The translations under genes and the position numbers were made by a program. Of a DNA stretch of 64,000 nt, positions 43,636 through 51,882 are shown piece after piece. Origin of the DNA: Pseudoxanthomonas koreensis_A. GTDB taxonomy: Bacteria; Pseudomonadota; Gammaproteobacteria; Xanthomonadales; Xanthomonadaceae. The stretch spans positions 124,001 to 188,000 of the forward strand of contig NZ_CP169056.1 of the NCBI RefSeq assembly GCF_041890415.1, written 5' to 3'. Below the pieces are notes generated by a model. The model made no database searches. It saw nothing but the letters and a program-made list of their open reading frames with translations, and was not told the origin of the DNA. The stretch's first letter is position 1, and each line of letters opens with the position of its first letter.

Positions 43636-44679
43636 ATGACCATCACCCCCCAGGAAGCCCTCCAGCGCACGATCGAGCACCGCGAGATCTTCCACGACGA
43701 GATGGTCGGCCTGATGCGCCAGATCATGCGCGGCGAGCTCTCGCCGGTGATGGCGGCCGCCATCCTCACCGGGTTGCGGGTGAAGAAGGAAACGGTCGGC
43801 GAGATCGCCGGAGCGGCCCGGGTCATGCGCGAGTTCTCGCGCACGGTGGACGTGGCCGACCGCACCGGCCTGGTCGACATCGTCGGCACCGGCGGCGACG
43901 GCTCGCACACCTTCAACATTTCCACCTGCTCGATGTTCGTGGCCGCCGCGGCCGGTGCGCGGGTGGCCAAGCACGGCAACCGCAGCGTCTCGTCCAAGTC
44001 CGGCAGCGCCGACGTGCTGGAGGCGCTGGGTGCCTGCATCGAGTTGCAGCCCGGGCAGGTGGCCGAGGCGATCGAACAGACCGGCATCGGCTTCATGTTC
44101 GCGCCGATCCATCACCCGGCGATGAAGGCCGTGGCCCCGGTGCGGCGCGAGATGGGCGTGCGCACCATCTTCAACATCCTCGGGCCGCTGACCAACCCGG
44201 CCGGCGCGCCGAACATCCTGATGGGCGTGTTCCACCCCGACCTGGTGGGCATCCAGGCGCGCGTGCTGCACGAGCTTGGCGCCGAGCGCGCGCTGGTGGT
44301 CTGGGGTCGCGACGGCATGGACGAGATATCGCTGGGCGCGGCCACCCTGGTGGGCGAACTGCGCGACGGCGCGGTGCACGAATACGAGATCCATCCCGAG
44401 GACTTCGGCATCGCCATGTCGGCCAGCCGCAACCTCAAGGTGGTCGATGCCGCGCAATCGCGCGCCATGCTGCTGGGCGTGCTTGATGGCGCCCCCGGTC
44501 CGGCCCGCGACATCGTCACCCTCAATGCTGCCGCCGCGCTGTACGTGGCCGGGGTGGTGGAGGACATCGGCAGCGGCATCGAACGTGCACGCATGGCCAT
44601 CGACGACGGCGCCGCACGCGCGCGCCTGCAGGCCTTCGTGGCCCTGACCCGTGCCCTGGCCGGCACCGCCACGGCATGA
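43636..44679 (+). CDS. trpD: Anthranilate phosphoribosyltransferase
   Basis: 347 residues: the PRPP-binding GTGGDGSHTFN motif (about 82-92), KHGNRSVSSKSGSADVLE and LGPLTNPAG are the family hallmarks. It attaches phosphoribose to anthranilate in tryptophan synthesis. ATG at 43636 gives MTITPQEALQ, which matches relatives; an upstream ATG at 43621 is also in frame. TAGACT (43601-43606) is a candidate -10. Confidence 0.95.
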   Translation: MTITPQEALQRTIEHREIFHDEMVGLMRQIMRGELSPVMAAAILTGLRVKKETVGEIAGAARVMREFSRTVDVADRTGLVDIVGTGGDGSHTFNISTCSMFVAAAAGARVAKHGNRSVSSKSGSADVLEALGACIELQPGQVAEAIEQTGIGFMFAPIHHPAMKAVAPVRREMGVRTIFNILGPLTNPAGAPNILMGVFHPDLVGIQARVLHELGAERALVVWGRDGMDEISLGAATLVGELRDGAVHEYEIHPEDFGIAMSASRNLKVVDAAQSRAMLLGVLDGAPGPARDIVTLNAAAALYVAGVVEDIGSGIERARMAIDDGAARARLQAFVALTRALAGTATA

Positions 44680-45023
44680 GCGGCGACGGTTTCGCCCCCC
44701 TGCCGGCGCCGCCGTACTACGCGGTGATCTTCAGCTCCACGCGCAAGGACGGGGACGATGCCGGCTACGCCGAAGCGGCCACGCGCATGCTCGAGCTGGC
44801 GCGCCTGCAACCGGGCTTCCTGGGCGTGGAATCCACCCGTGGCGGCGATGGCTTCGGCATCACCGTGTCCTACTGGGAGAGCGAAGCGGCGATCCGCGCC
44901 TGGCGCGAGCATGCCGAGCATGCGCAGGTGCGCCGGCATGGGCGCGCCCACTGGTACGAACACTACGAATTGCGGGTGGCCAGGGTCGAGCGCGCGTCCG
45001 GGTCCGGGACCCCTTCGCGGTAG
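44676..45023 (+). CDS. ABM-domain (dimeric alpha-beta barrel) protein
   Basis: 115 residues of the antibiotic-biosynthesis-monooxygenase fold: YYAVIFSSTRKD strand, ARLQPGFLGVES and YWESEAAIRAWREH are typical. Overlaps trpD as ATGA, and trpC follows 67 bases later, so it is embedded in the trp unit. Function unknown; possibly a small-molecule quinone/haem-type oxygenase or detoxifying enzyme. Confidence 0.85.
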   Translation: MSGDGFAPLPAPPYYAVIFSSTRKDGDDAGYAEAATRMLELARLQPGFLGVESTRGGDGFGITVSYWESEAAIRAWREHAEHAQVRRHGRAHWYEHYELRVARVERASGSGTPSR

Positions 45024-45090
45024 GCGCCTACAGCAGTGTCGGCCCATGCGAGAATGCCCGGTCCGCTGCGCGCCCGTCCGTGACCGACCC

Positions 45091-45885
45091 ATGAGCGACA
45101 TCCTCCAGACCATCCTGGCCCGCAAGGCCGAAGAGATTGCCGAGCGCAGCGCGCGCTTGCCGCTGGCCGACGTGGCCGCGCGTGCGCGCGATGCCGGGCC
45201 GGTGCGCGGGTTCACCGCGGCGCTGCAGGCCGCCATCGCCCAGGGCGACCCGGCGGTGATTGCCGAGGTCAAGAAGGCCAGCCCCTCCAAGGGCGTGATC
45301 CGCGCCGACTTCCGCCCGGGCGAGATCGCGGTGGGCTACCAGTTCGGCGGCGCCTCGTGCCTGTCGGTGCTCACCGACGTGGATTTCTTCCAGGGCAGCG
45401 ACGAGTACCTGCGCCAGGCGCGCGCGGCCTGCACCCTGCCGGTGCTGCGCAAGGACTTCACCATCGACCCCTACCAGGTGCACGAAGCGCGCATGCTCGG
45501 TGCCGACTGCATCCTGCTGATCGTGGCCGCGCTGGGCGACGACCAGCTGGCCGAGCTGTCCGGGCTGGCGCTGGAGCTGGGCATGGACGTGCTGGTGGAA
45601 GTGCACGACATCGACGAGCTCGAGCGTGCCATCCAGGTGCCGGTGCCGCTGGTGGGCATCAACAACCGCAACCTGCGCAGCTTCGAAGTGTCCCTGGATG
45701 TCACCCTGGGCATGAAGGACGCGGTGCCGCGTGACCGCCTGCTGGTCACCGAGAGCGGCATCCTGGTGGCTGCGGACGTGGCACGGATGCGTGCCGCCGG
45801 CGTGCATGCATTCCTGGTGGGCGAAACCTTCATGCGCGCGCCCGAGCCGGGCGAGGCGCTGCGGCAGCTGTTCTTCGAGACATGA
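45091..45885 (+). CDS. trpC: Indole-3-glycerol-phosphate synthase
   Basis: 264 residues, TIM barrel: IAEVKKASPSKGVI (catalytic Lys), LTDVDFFQGS, LRKDFTIDPYQ, NNRNLRSFEV and the C-terminal ESGI and FLVGETFM phosphate-binding loops. It closes the indole ring in tryptophan synthesis. The stop overlaps the HAD gene as ATGA. Confidence 0.96.
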   Translation: MSDILQTILARKAEEIAERSARLPLADVAARARDAGPVRGFTAALQAAIAQGDPAVIAEVKKASPSKGVIRADFRPGEIAVGYQFGGASCLSVLTDVDFFQGSDEYLRQARAACTLPVLRKDFTIDPYQVHEARMLGADCILLIVAALGDDQLAELSGLALELGMDVLVEVHDIDELERAIQVPVPLVGINNRNLRSFEVSLDVTLGMKDAVPRDRLLVTESGILVAADVARMRAAGVHAFLVGETFMRAPEPGEALRQLFFET

Positions 45886-46607
45886 GCGCAGCTGCGTACC
45901 CGCCGCCGCGTGCCGACGCGCCGCTGGTGGTGTTCGATTTCGACCACACCCTCTACGACGGCGACTCGGGCAGCCACCTGTTCGCCTGGCTGATCCGGCG
46001 CAACCCGCTGCGGGTGCTGGTGGCCTTGCTGGCCACGCCGCTGCTGGGGCCGATGGTGGCGTTCCTGCCGACCCGGCGCCGCGGCATTTCCGGTTACGTG
46101 TGGATCGGCAGCTTCGGTGTCCACCGGGTGCGCGAGTTCGACCGGGTGATCGACCGCTACGTCGCCGCCCACCGCCAGGAGATCGGCCGCCGGCTGCTGC
46201 CGGCCGCGCTGGAGGTGCTGGCCGGGCACCGCGCCGCCGGCGACCGGGTGGTGGTCGCCACCGGCGCACCGCCGGAACTGGCGCGGGCCATCCTGGGTTT
46301 CGTCGCCCATGAGGACGTGCCGGTGATCGGGACGGCGGTGGGCCCGCGCTGGGGCGCGGTGGTGGCCACCCGCCACTGCCACAACGAGGAAAAGATGCGC
46401 ATGCTGCGCGAGCGCGGCTACGGCGATATCGACATCGCCTATTCCGACAGCACCGCCGACCTGCCCCTGCTGCACGCCGCGCGCCGGCCGGTGGTGGTCA
46501 ACCCCAAGCATGCGCGGGTTGCGCTGTTCCGGCGGGTGCTGCCGGCGGGCACGCCGATCCTCAACTGGGGCTGTCGCGACCGCGGCGGCGACGCTGTCGC
46601 CGGGTAG
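45882..46607 (+). CDS. HAD-superfamily IB phosphatase
   Basis: 241 residues with motif I DFDHT (catalytic Asp), motif II TG, K in motif III and DSTADLPLL motif IV; a hydrophobic LVALLATPLLGPMVAFL insert near residue 55 and the long cap are typical of SerB/PSPase-like IB members. Possible substrates are phosphoserine or a phosphorylated lipid precursor. Translationally coupled to trpC. Confidence 0.9.
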   Translation: MSAAAYPPPRADAPLVVFDFDHTLYDGDSGSHLFAWLIRRNPLRVLVALLATPLLGPMVAFLPTRRRGISGYVWIGSFGVHRVREFDRVIDRYVAAHRQEIGRRLLPAALEVLAGHRAAGDRVVVATGAPPELARAILGFVAHEDVPVIGTAVGPRWGAVVATRHCHNEEKMRMLRERGYGDIDIAYSDSTADLPLLHAARRPVVVNPKHARVALFRRVLPAGTPILNWGCRDRGGDAVAG

Positions 46608-46642
46608 CAATGGCGCGGCGGGGTGTGGCGCGCCGCCGGCCC

Positions 46643-47401
46643 TTACCCCAGCGCCCGGTGCAGGGCGAAGCCGATCTGGTAAAGGCTGATGCACAGCACC
46701 AGCACGCCGACCGCGATCAGCACCCACTTCTCGCGCACGCGCTTGACCAGCACCGCGGCCACCGGCGCGGCAATCATGCCGCCCACCAGCAGGCCGGCCA
46801 CGATCTGCAGGTGCTGCAGGCCGATCGACAGCAGGAAGGTGATCGACACCGCCACGGTGACCACGAACTCGGCCGCGTTGACCGAGCCGATCACGGTGCG
46901 TGCCTGGCCGCCGCCGGCCAGCAGGGTGGAGGTGGCCAGCGGACCCCAGCCGCCGCCGCCGCTGGCGTCGAGCATGCCGGCGAAGAAGCCCAGCACCGGC
47001 ACCCGGCGCACTTCGCGCCGCGGCACCATGCGCCCGAACGCGCGCACCAGGATCAGCACCGCCAGCACCAGCAGGTAGGCATAGACGAACGGGCGGATCA
47101 CGTCGCCCGGGATCTGGGTCAGCACGTAGGCGCCGATGATGCCGCCAATGGATCCGGGGATGGCCAGGCGCAGGAACAGGCGCTTGTCCACGTTGCCCAT
47201 GGCCAGGTGCGAGGCGCCGGATGCGCCGGTGGTGAACACCTCGGCGGCATGGATGCTGGCGCTGACCTGGGCCGGTGGCAGGCCCATGCCCAGCATTACC
47301 GACGAGGACACCAGCCCGTAGGCCATGCCGAGCGCACCGTCCACGAGCTGCGCACAGAGCCCGATCAGGACGAACCAGAAAAAGGTTTCACCAAACTCCA
47401 T
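46643..47401 (-). CDS. TauE/SafE family sulfite exporter-like permease
   Basis: 252 residues with about eight helices and the family LCAQLVDGALGMAYG and QVSASIHAAEVFTTG segments. Putative anion (sulfite or sulfoacetate) exporter. Faces the HAD gene convergently. Confidence 0.88.
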   Translation of the reverse strand: MEFGETFFWFVLIGLCAQLVDGALGMAYGLVSSSVMLGMGLPPAQVSASIHAAEVFTTGASGASHLAMGNVDKRLFLRLAIPGSIGGIIGAYVLTQIPGDVIRPFVYAYLLVLAVLILVRAFGRMVPRREVRRVPVLGFFAGMLDASGGGGWGPLATSTLLAGGGQARTVIGSVNAAEFVVTVAVSITFLLSIGLQHLQIVAGLLVGGMIAAPVAAVLVKRVREKWVLIAVGVLVLCISLYQIGFALHRALG

Positions 47402-47484
47402 CGACGGGATATCCGGGGCAGGGTCAAGCCGCCCGGCGGACGACGGACGTGGGACGAGGGGCGGGATGCATCAGCCCGCGGCGT

Positions 47485-48174
47485 TCATCGCGTGCCGTAC
47501 ACGACGACGGTCTTGCCACGCGCATGCAGCTGGCCTTCGGCCTGCAGCTTCTTCAGCACGCGGCCGGCCATTTCGCGCGAGCAACCGACCAGGCGCGCCA
47601 GCTCCTGGCGCGAGACCCGCAACTGGGTGCCTTGCGGGTGGCTCATGGCGTCCGGTTCCTGGGCCAGGTCGTGCAGGGTGCGCACGATCCGGTCGGTCAC
47701 GTCCAGGAAGGCCAGGCGGCTGGCCTTGCGGCTGGTGGTCAGCAACCGGCGCGAGAGCTGCACGCCGATGGAATAGAGCAGGCGCGGCGCGTCGGCGGCC
47801 AGCGGGCCCAGCATCAGCTGCTGCAGCCGCTCATAGCCGATTTCGGCCAGTTCGCAGGCGCTGCGGGTACGCAGGATGACTTCGCGGCTGTCCGATTCAA
47901 TGAACAGGCCCATCTCGCCGACGAATTCGCCGGCGCCGTAGTAGCCCAGCACCAGCTCGCGGCCGTCTTCTTCCTCGGCGATGATGCTGACCGAGCCGGC
48001 GGCCACGTAATAGAGCGTGCCAGCAGGGTCGCCCGGGCGGAAGACGTCGGTGCGGTTGGGATAGCGGCGACGCTGGCAGTGGGCCAGGAAACGCTCGGTG
48101 GCGGCCTGGTCCAGCGACAACGGGCTGCTGGCGAAACGCACGGGGGACACGTGGGCGGGTTTCCTGGCGTTCAT
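47485..48174 (-). CDS. clp: Clp, CRP-family global regulator
   Basis: 229 residues: cyclic-nucleotide-binding fold (about 30-140), a long dimer helix (SRRLLTTSRKASRLAF) and a C-terminal helix-turn-helix RVSRQELARLVGCSREMAGRVLKKL. Sequence FRPGDPAGTLYYV, GEFVGEMGLF and the end HARGKTVVVYGTR match Xanthomonas Clp closely. Clp is the cyclic-di-GMP-responsive regulator of virulence and exoproduct genes there; a GGDEF protein lies at 51883 in this window. Divergent from speD with a 136-base gap. Confidence 0.95.
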   Translation of the reverse strand: MNARKPAHVSPVRFASSPLSLDQAATERFLAHCQRRRYPNRTDVFRPGDPAGTLYYVAAGSVSIIAEEEDGRELVLGYYGAGEFVGEMGLFIESDSREVILRTRSACELAEIGYERLQQLMLGPLAADAPRLLYSIGVQLSRRLLTTSRKASRLAFLDVTDRIVRTLHDLAQEPDAMSHPQGTQLRVSRQELARLVGCSREMAGRVLKKLQAEGQLHARGKTVVVYGTR

Positions 48175-48269
48175 GGAGTTGGGGGTGGCGATGCCGAAGG
48201 GTAGCCGCATGCGGGCCGCCGGGCAAACATCCGCCCGCCCGGGGCATACCTTCGTCAGCGGGTTTGCCC

Positions 48270-48275
48270 CATAAT
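48270..48275 (+). promoter_or_regulatory. speD -10 element
   Basis: CATAAT, about 35 bases before the speD GTG; a weak TTTGCC lies shortly upstream. Confidence 0.5.
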
Positions 48276-48310
48276 GCCGCGTTTCCCCACCCGCCAGGGA
48301 CACGACCGCC

Positions 48311-49105
48311 GTGGTCAAACCACTGCCGCGCCTGAGGCTGCAAGGCTTCAACAACCTCACCAAGGCGCTGAGCTTCAACATCTACGACGTCTGCTACGCG
48401 GTCTCCGAGGACGAGCGCCAACGCTACATCGAGTACATCGATGAGGCGTACAACGCCGATCGCCTGACCCAGATCCTGACCGACGTGGCCCAGATCATCG
48501 GCGCCAACATCCTGAACGTGGCCCGCCAGGACTACGACCCGCAGGGTGCCTCGGTGACCATCCTCATCTCCGAGGAGCCGGTGATCGACAAGAAGGCGGC
48601 CGGCAAGGAAGTCATCTCCGACGCGGTGGTCGCGCACCTGGACAAGAGCCACATCACGGTGCACACCTACCCGGAGACGCACCCGCAGAACGGCATCGCC
48701 ACCTTCCGCGCCGACATCGACGTGGCCACCTGCGGCGTGATCTCGCCGCTGAAGGCGCTGAACTACCTGATCGAGAGCTTCGAGTCGGACATCGTGGTGA
48801 TGGACTACCGCGTGCGTGGCTTCACCCGCGACATCAAGGGCAAGAAGCACTACATCGACCACAAGATCAACTCGATCCAGGACTACATGGCCAAGAACAT
48901 CCGTTCGCGCTACGAGATGATCGACGTCAACGTGTACCAGGAGAACATCTTCCACACCAAGATGCATGTGAAGGAGTTCGACCTGGACACCTACCTGTTC
49001 GAGGAAAAGGCGCGCAACCTTTCGTTCAAGGAGCGCATGCGCATCGAGGCGCTGCTCAAGCGCGAGATCGAGGAACTGTTCCACGGCCGCAACCTGGTGA
49101 TCTGA
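48311..49105 (+). CDS. speD: S-adenosylmethionine decarboxylase proenzyme
   Basis: 264 residues. The self-cleavage site is in VAHLDKSHITVHTYPE (Ser113), which becomes the pyruvoyl cofactor, as in E. coli SpeD. It supplies decarboxylated AdoMet for spermidine. Start GTG at 48311; the next genes' terminator follows at 49140. Confidence 0.95.
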   Translation: MVKPLPRLRLQGFNNLTKALSFNIYDVCYAVSEDERQRYIEYIDEAYNADRLTQILTDVAQIIGANILNVARQDYDPQGASVTILISEEPVIDKKAAGKEVISDAVVAHLDKSHITVHTYPETHPQNGIATFRADIDVATCGVISPLKALNYLIESFESDIVVMDYRVRGFTRDIKGKKHYIDHKINSIQDYMAKNIRSRYEMIDVNVYQENIFHTKMHVKEFDLDTYLFEEKARNLSFKERMRIEALLKREIEELFHGRNLVI

Positions 49106-49139
49106 GCCGGCGGCGCGGTGCGCCGTGGCCCGCACATGT

Positions 49140-49170
49140 CCCCGCGTCCGCAAGGCCGCGGGGGTTTTTT
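49140..49170 (+). terminator. speD terminator
   Basis: Stem CCCCGCG (49140-49146) / CGCGGGG (49157-49163) with a GCAA-capped inner helix, followed by six T at 49165-49170. Confidence 0.9.
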
Positions 49171-49290
49171 GTCTGGCCATCTGCCGCGTGCCGGATACGG
49201 GCCGCGTTGCCGACCGGGTGCGGTGAGGCGTGGGGTCGCCGGTTACACCGCGTTGGGCCGGCGATGGCGATAATGGCGCCACATCCAGCA

Positions 49291-49374
49291 GGCCGGGACG
49301 ACCCGCCCATGCCGCGCGCATGCATCAGGACCGACGGCGGTCCGGAACCCAGTTCCGGCCCGCCGTCTGCTTTT
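49291..49374 (+). promoter_or_regulatory. Guanidine-II (mini-ykkC) riboswitch with overlapping terminator
   Basis: Two small hairpins with ACGR loops: P1 (49294-49305, CGGG-ACGA-CCCG, extended by two pairs) and P2 (49328-49343, GGACCG-ACGG-CGGTCC). This is the mini-ykkC consensus and lies directly upstream of a SugE/Gdx exporter. The P2 3' half also belongs to a long terminator: GACGGCGG (49333-49340) with CCGCCGTC (49360-49367) and CCGGAAC with GTTCCGG (49342-49358), then TGCTTTT. Guanidine binding should stabilise P2 and prevent the terminator. TSS predicted near 49281 from GATAAT. Confidence 0.85.
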
Positions 49375-49410
49375 GCGCGGGTTCCGGACACGTATCAGGA
49401 GAACAACCAC

Positions 49411-49731
49411 ATGGCATGGATCTATCTGTTGCTGGCCGGCATCCTCGAGATCGGCTTCGCCCTGGGCCTGAAGCACACCCAGGGCTTCACCCGCTTGTGG
49501 CCCAGCGTCGCCACCGCGCTGGCCGCCGCCGCCAGCCTGTACCTGCTGACCCAGGCCCTGCGCAGCATCCCGGTGGGCACCGCCTACGCGGTGTGGACCG
49601 GGATCGGCGCGTGCGGCGTGGCGGTGGTGGGCATGCTGGTGCTGGGGGAAAGCGCCTCGCCCATGCGCATCGCATGCATCGGCCTGATCGTGGCTGGTGT
49701 GGTCGGGCTGAAGCTGGCCGCGCCGGCCTGA
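49411..49731 (+). CDS. sugE: SMR-family guanidinium exporter (Gdx/SugE)
   Basis: 106 residues with four helices. Glu13 in ILEIGFALGLKHTQGFTRLW is the conserved proton/substrate-coupling carboxylate, and the GFTRLW signature distinguishes the Gdx (SugE) subtype from the multidrug EmrE subtype. Exports guanidinium in exchange for protons. Ribosome-binding site GGAGA before the ATG at 49411. Control by the guanidine-II riboswitch just upstream agrees fully with this function. Confidence 0.93.
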   Translation: MAWIYLLLAGILEIGFALGLKHTQGFTRLWPSVATALAAAASLYLLTQALRSIPVGTAYAVWTGIGACGVAVVGMLVLGESASPMRIACIGLIVAGVVGLKLAAPA

Positions 49732-49834
49732 GCGGCCCGTACGGCCTTCCCGCTGGAGCGGATGACGCGTACCGCCACATCGACGCCGCCACTCCACGCG
49801 CAGGTCGCCCAGACACGGAGGGATGCGGCACCGT

Positions 49835-49860
49835 GTAGGAGCCGGTCTTGCCGGCGACCG
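49835..49860 (+). repeat. REP-like unit 7
   Basis: GTAGGAGCCGGTCTTGCCGG plus CGACCG between the convergent sugE and coq7 genes; same family as 613, 898, 25457, 43489. Confidence 0.8.
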
Positions 49861-49870
49861 CTCCCGTCGT

Positions 49871-50515
49871 TCAGGTCCGGTAGGCCACCAGCTTCATCAA
49901 TTTCGAGGCCAGCGCCATCGCCTGCGGAATCGGCGGCGGCAGGACCCGTGCACCGGCCTGCTCGGCGTGGTCGGCGTGGCGCGCTTCGTCGTCCTTCATC
50001 ACCCGGATGATCTCGCGGCTGCGCAGGTCATCGGCTGGCAACGACTGCAGGTGCTCGTCCAGGTGGGCCTCGACCTGGCGTTCGGTTTCCACCACGAACC
50101 CCAGGTTCCAGCCATCGCCGCGCAGGCCGGCCAGGGTGCCGATGGCATAACTGCCGGCGTACCACAGCGGGTTGAACAGGCTGGGGCGGCTGTCCAGCTC
50201 GCGCAGGCGCTGCGCGCACCAGGCCAGGTGGTCGGTTTCCTCCTGCGCGGCATCGAGCAGGTGGGCGCGGGTGGCCGGGTCGCGGGCCACCGCGGCCTGG
50301 CCGAAATACAGGCCCTGCGCGCAAACCTCGCCGACGTGGTTGATCCGCATCAGGCCGGCGGCATGGCGCCGGTCCGCCCGCGGCAGCACCGGGTCGTCCG
50401 CTTGCGCCGGGCAGGGGCGCTGCGCGGGTGGATCGCCCAGGGTGGTTTCCAGCGCGCGCTGGGCCTCGACAAGGATGCGGTCGAGCGGGGACAGGTGGCG
50501 GGAGACGGCAGACAT
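49871..50515 (-). CDS. coq7: Demethoxyubiquinone hydroxylase
   Basis: 214 residues of the di-iron carboxylate family: NHVGEVCAQGLYFGQ, EETDHLAWCAQRL, the ETERQVEAHL helix and DDEARHADHAEQAG give the two E...ExxH motifs that bind iron. It hydroxylates demethoxyubiquinone in ubiquinone synthesis. ATG at 50515; the longer frame is unsupported. 4-hydroxybenzoate for ubiquinone can come from XanB2. Confidence 0.94.
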   Translation of the reverse strand: MSAVSRHLSPLDRILVEAQRALETTLGDPPAQRPCPAQADDPVLPRADRRHAAGLMRINHVGEVCAQGLYFGQAAVARDPATRAHLLDAAQEETDHLAWCAQRLRELDSRPSLFNPLWYAGSYAIGTLAGLRGDGWNLGFVVETERQVEAHLDEHLQSLPADDLRSREIIRVMKDDEARHADHAEQAGARVLPPPIPQAMALASKLMKLVAYRT

Positions 50516-50642
50516 GGAAGCGGGCCGCGATGGAGGGATGACCGGATTGTCGGCCGCTGGCGCCGGTTTGCCAAACCGGCCCCTGGCGCCCGCCATCCCC
50601 CTGCCGCGCCGCGCCCACGGCAGGCGGCGGCCAGCTGGGCAG

Positions 50643-50671
50643 TTGCGTCGCTGGCGGGGGCCGGCTATGAT
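50643..50671 (+). promoter_or_regulatory. rplM-rpsI promoter
   Basis: TTGCGT (-35), 17-base spacer, TATGAT (-10). The start would be near 50678, leaving a leader of about 85 bases before rplM. Confidence 0.75.
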
Positions 50672-50764
50672 CCCGTTTCTGTGTTGCACCCTTCACAACG
50701 CGAGGCAAAGTTCCGACCGGGCAATCCGGTGCCGGAATCCGCCCGACCAACCGCCCGAGTTCAA

Positions 50765-51193
50765 ATGAAGACCTTCATCGCCAAGAACGAGACCGTCCAG
50801 CGCGACTGGTACCTCGTCGACGCCACCGGCAAGACCCTCGGCCGCCTGGCCGCCGAACTTGCCCACCGCCTCCGCGGCAAGCACAAGCCCGTCTATACCC
50901 CGCACGTCGACACCGGCGACTACATGGTCGTGGTCAATGCCGACAAGATCACGGTGACCGGCAACAAGCTGCAGGACAAGATGTACTACCGCTTCACCGG
51001 CTACATCGGCAACCTGAAGAGCGAAACCCTCGCCCAGGCGCTGGAGCGCCACCCGGAGCGCGTGATCGAGATCGCGGTCAAGGGCATGCTGCCCAAGGGC
51101 CCGCTGGGCCGGGCCATGTACCGCAAGCTCAAGGTCTACTCCGGTTCCGAACACCCGCATTCGGCGCAGCAGCCGAAGCCGCTGGACATCTAA
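50765..51193 (+). CDS. rplM: 50S ribosomal protein L13
   Basis: 142 residues; WYLVDATGKTLGRLA, GDYMVVVNADKITVTGNK and GMLPKGPLGRAMYRKLKVY are the L13 signatures. Binds 23S rRNA early in assembly. Followed by rpsI nine bases later, the standard pairing; in E. coli L13 represses this operon. Confidence 0.97.
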   Translation: MKTFIAKNETVQRDWYLVDATGKTLGRLAAELAHRLRGKHKPVYTPHVDTGDYMVVVNADKITVTGNKLQDKMYYRFTGYIGNLKSETLAQALERHPERVIEIAVKGMLPKGPLGRAMYRKLKVYSGSEHPHSAQQPKPLDI

Positions 51194-51202
51194 GGCACAA
51201 CG

Positions 51203-51595
51203 ATGGCTATCACTCAGAATTACGGCACCGGCCGTCGCAAGTCCTCCACTGCCCGCGTGTTCCTGCGCAAGGGCAGCGGCACCATCACCGTCAACGGTCT
51301 TCCGCTGGACCAGTTCTTCGGCCGCGAGACCGCGCGCATGATCGTGCGCCAGCCGCTGGAGCTGACCCAGAGCACGGACAAGTTCGACATCGTCGTCACC
51401 GCCATCGGCGGCGGCACCACCGGCCAGGCCGGTGCGATCCGCCTGGGCATCGCCCGCGCGCTGGTCGAGTACGACGAGTCGCTCAAGAGCGACCTGCGCA
51501 AGGCCGGCTTCATGACCCGCGATGCCCGCGAGGTCGAGCGCAAGAAGGTCGGCCTGCACAAGGCCCGCCGCGCCACCCAGTTCTCCAAGCGCTGA
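51203..51595 (+). CDS. rpsI: 30S ribosomal protein S9
   Basis: 130 residues; N-terminal YGTGRRKSSTARVFL and the C-terminal KKVGLHKARRATQFSKR tail that contacts P-site tRNA are diagnostic. Confidence 0.97.
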   Translation: MAITQNYGTGRRKSSTARVFLRKGSGTITVNGLPLDQFFGRETARMIVRQPLELTQSTDKFDIVVTAIGGGTTGQAGAIRLGIARALVEYDESLKSDLRKAGFMTRDAREVERKKVGLHKARRATQFSKR

Positions 51596-51606
51596 TGCGC
51601 CGGAGT

Positions 51607-51631
51607 GGCCGTCTCCTTCGCGGAGGCGGCC
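51607..51631 (+). terminator. Hairpin after rpsI
   Basis: GGCCGTCTCC pairs with GGAGGCGGCC around TTCGC with one G-U pair; no T tract, so a weak or Rho-assisted terminator. Confidence 0.5.
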
Positions 51632-51700
51632 TGCGGAAGGCGGGCCCTGGCGGCCCGTCGTGGCTGTCCCCGTCGGCGTGCATTCACCGGCAGGCGGCCC

Positions 51701-51706
51701 TATAAT
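51701..51706 (+). promoter_or_regulatory. tRNA-Gln -10 element
   Basis: A consensus TATAAT, 11 bases before the mature tRNA 5' end. Confidence 0.65.
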
Positions 51707-51717
51707 CCGCCGTCTAC

Positions 51718-51792
51718 AGCCCCGTCGCCAAGCGGTAAGGCACCTGACTCTGACTCAGGCATTCGGAGGTTCGAATCCTTCCGGGGCTGCCA
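51718..51792 (+). tRNA. tRNA-Gln (anticodon CUG)
   Basis: 75 bases including the encoded CCA. Acceptor AGCCCCG/CGGGGCT, D stem GCC/GGC, anticodon stem CCTGA/TCAGG with loop CTCTGAC (anticodon CTG), T arm GGAGG-TTCGAAT-CCTTC. Discriminator base G. Confidence 0.95.
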
Positions 51793-51797
51793 TTTTC

Positions 51798-51828
51798 AAG
51801 AAGCCCGGCCGTCATGCCGGGCTTCTTC
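51798..51828 (+). terminator. Terminator after tRNA-Gln
   Basis: A perfect 12-bp stem AAGAAGCCCGGC (51798-51809) / GCCGGGCTTCTT (51816-51827), loop CGTCAT. Confidence 0.8.
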
Positions 51829-51882
51829 GTATCCGTCCGCCACGCGGTGGCATGATCCCGCGTCCGGACCGCACCCCGACCC

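Larger units (their letters stand above)
49106..49410. other. speD-sugE gap with terminator and riboswitch
   Basis: Holds the speD terminator (49140-49170), a -10 (GATAAT, 49269-49274) and the guanidine-II riboswitch with its terminator (49291-49374). Confidence 0.8.

Noticed and set aside
49732..49834. Extra small gene between sugE and coq7
   Set aside because: Frames here are shadows in other phases of sugE and the REP unit; no start signal.
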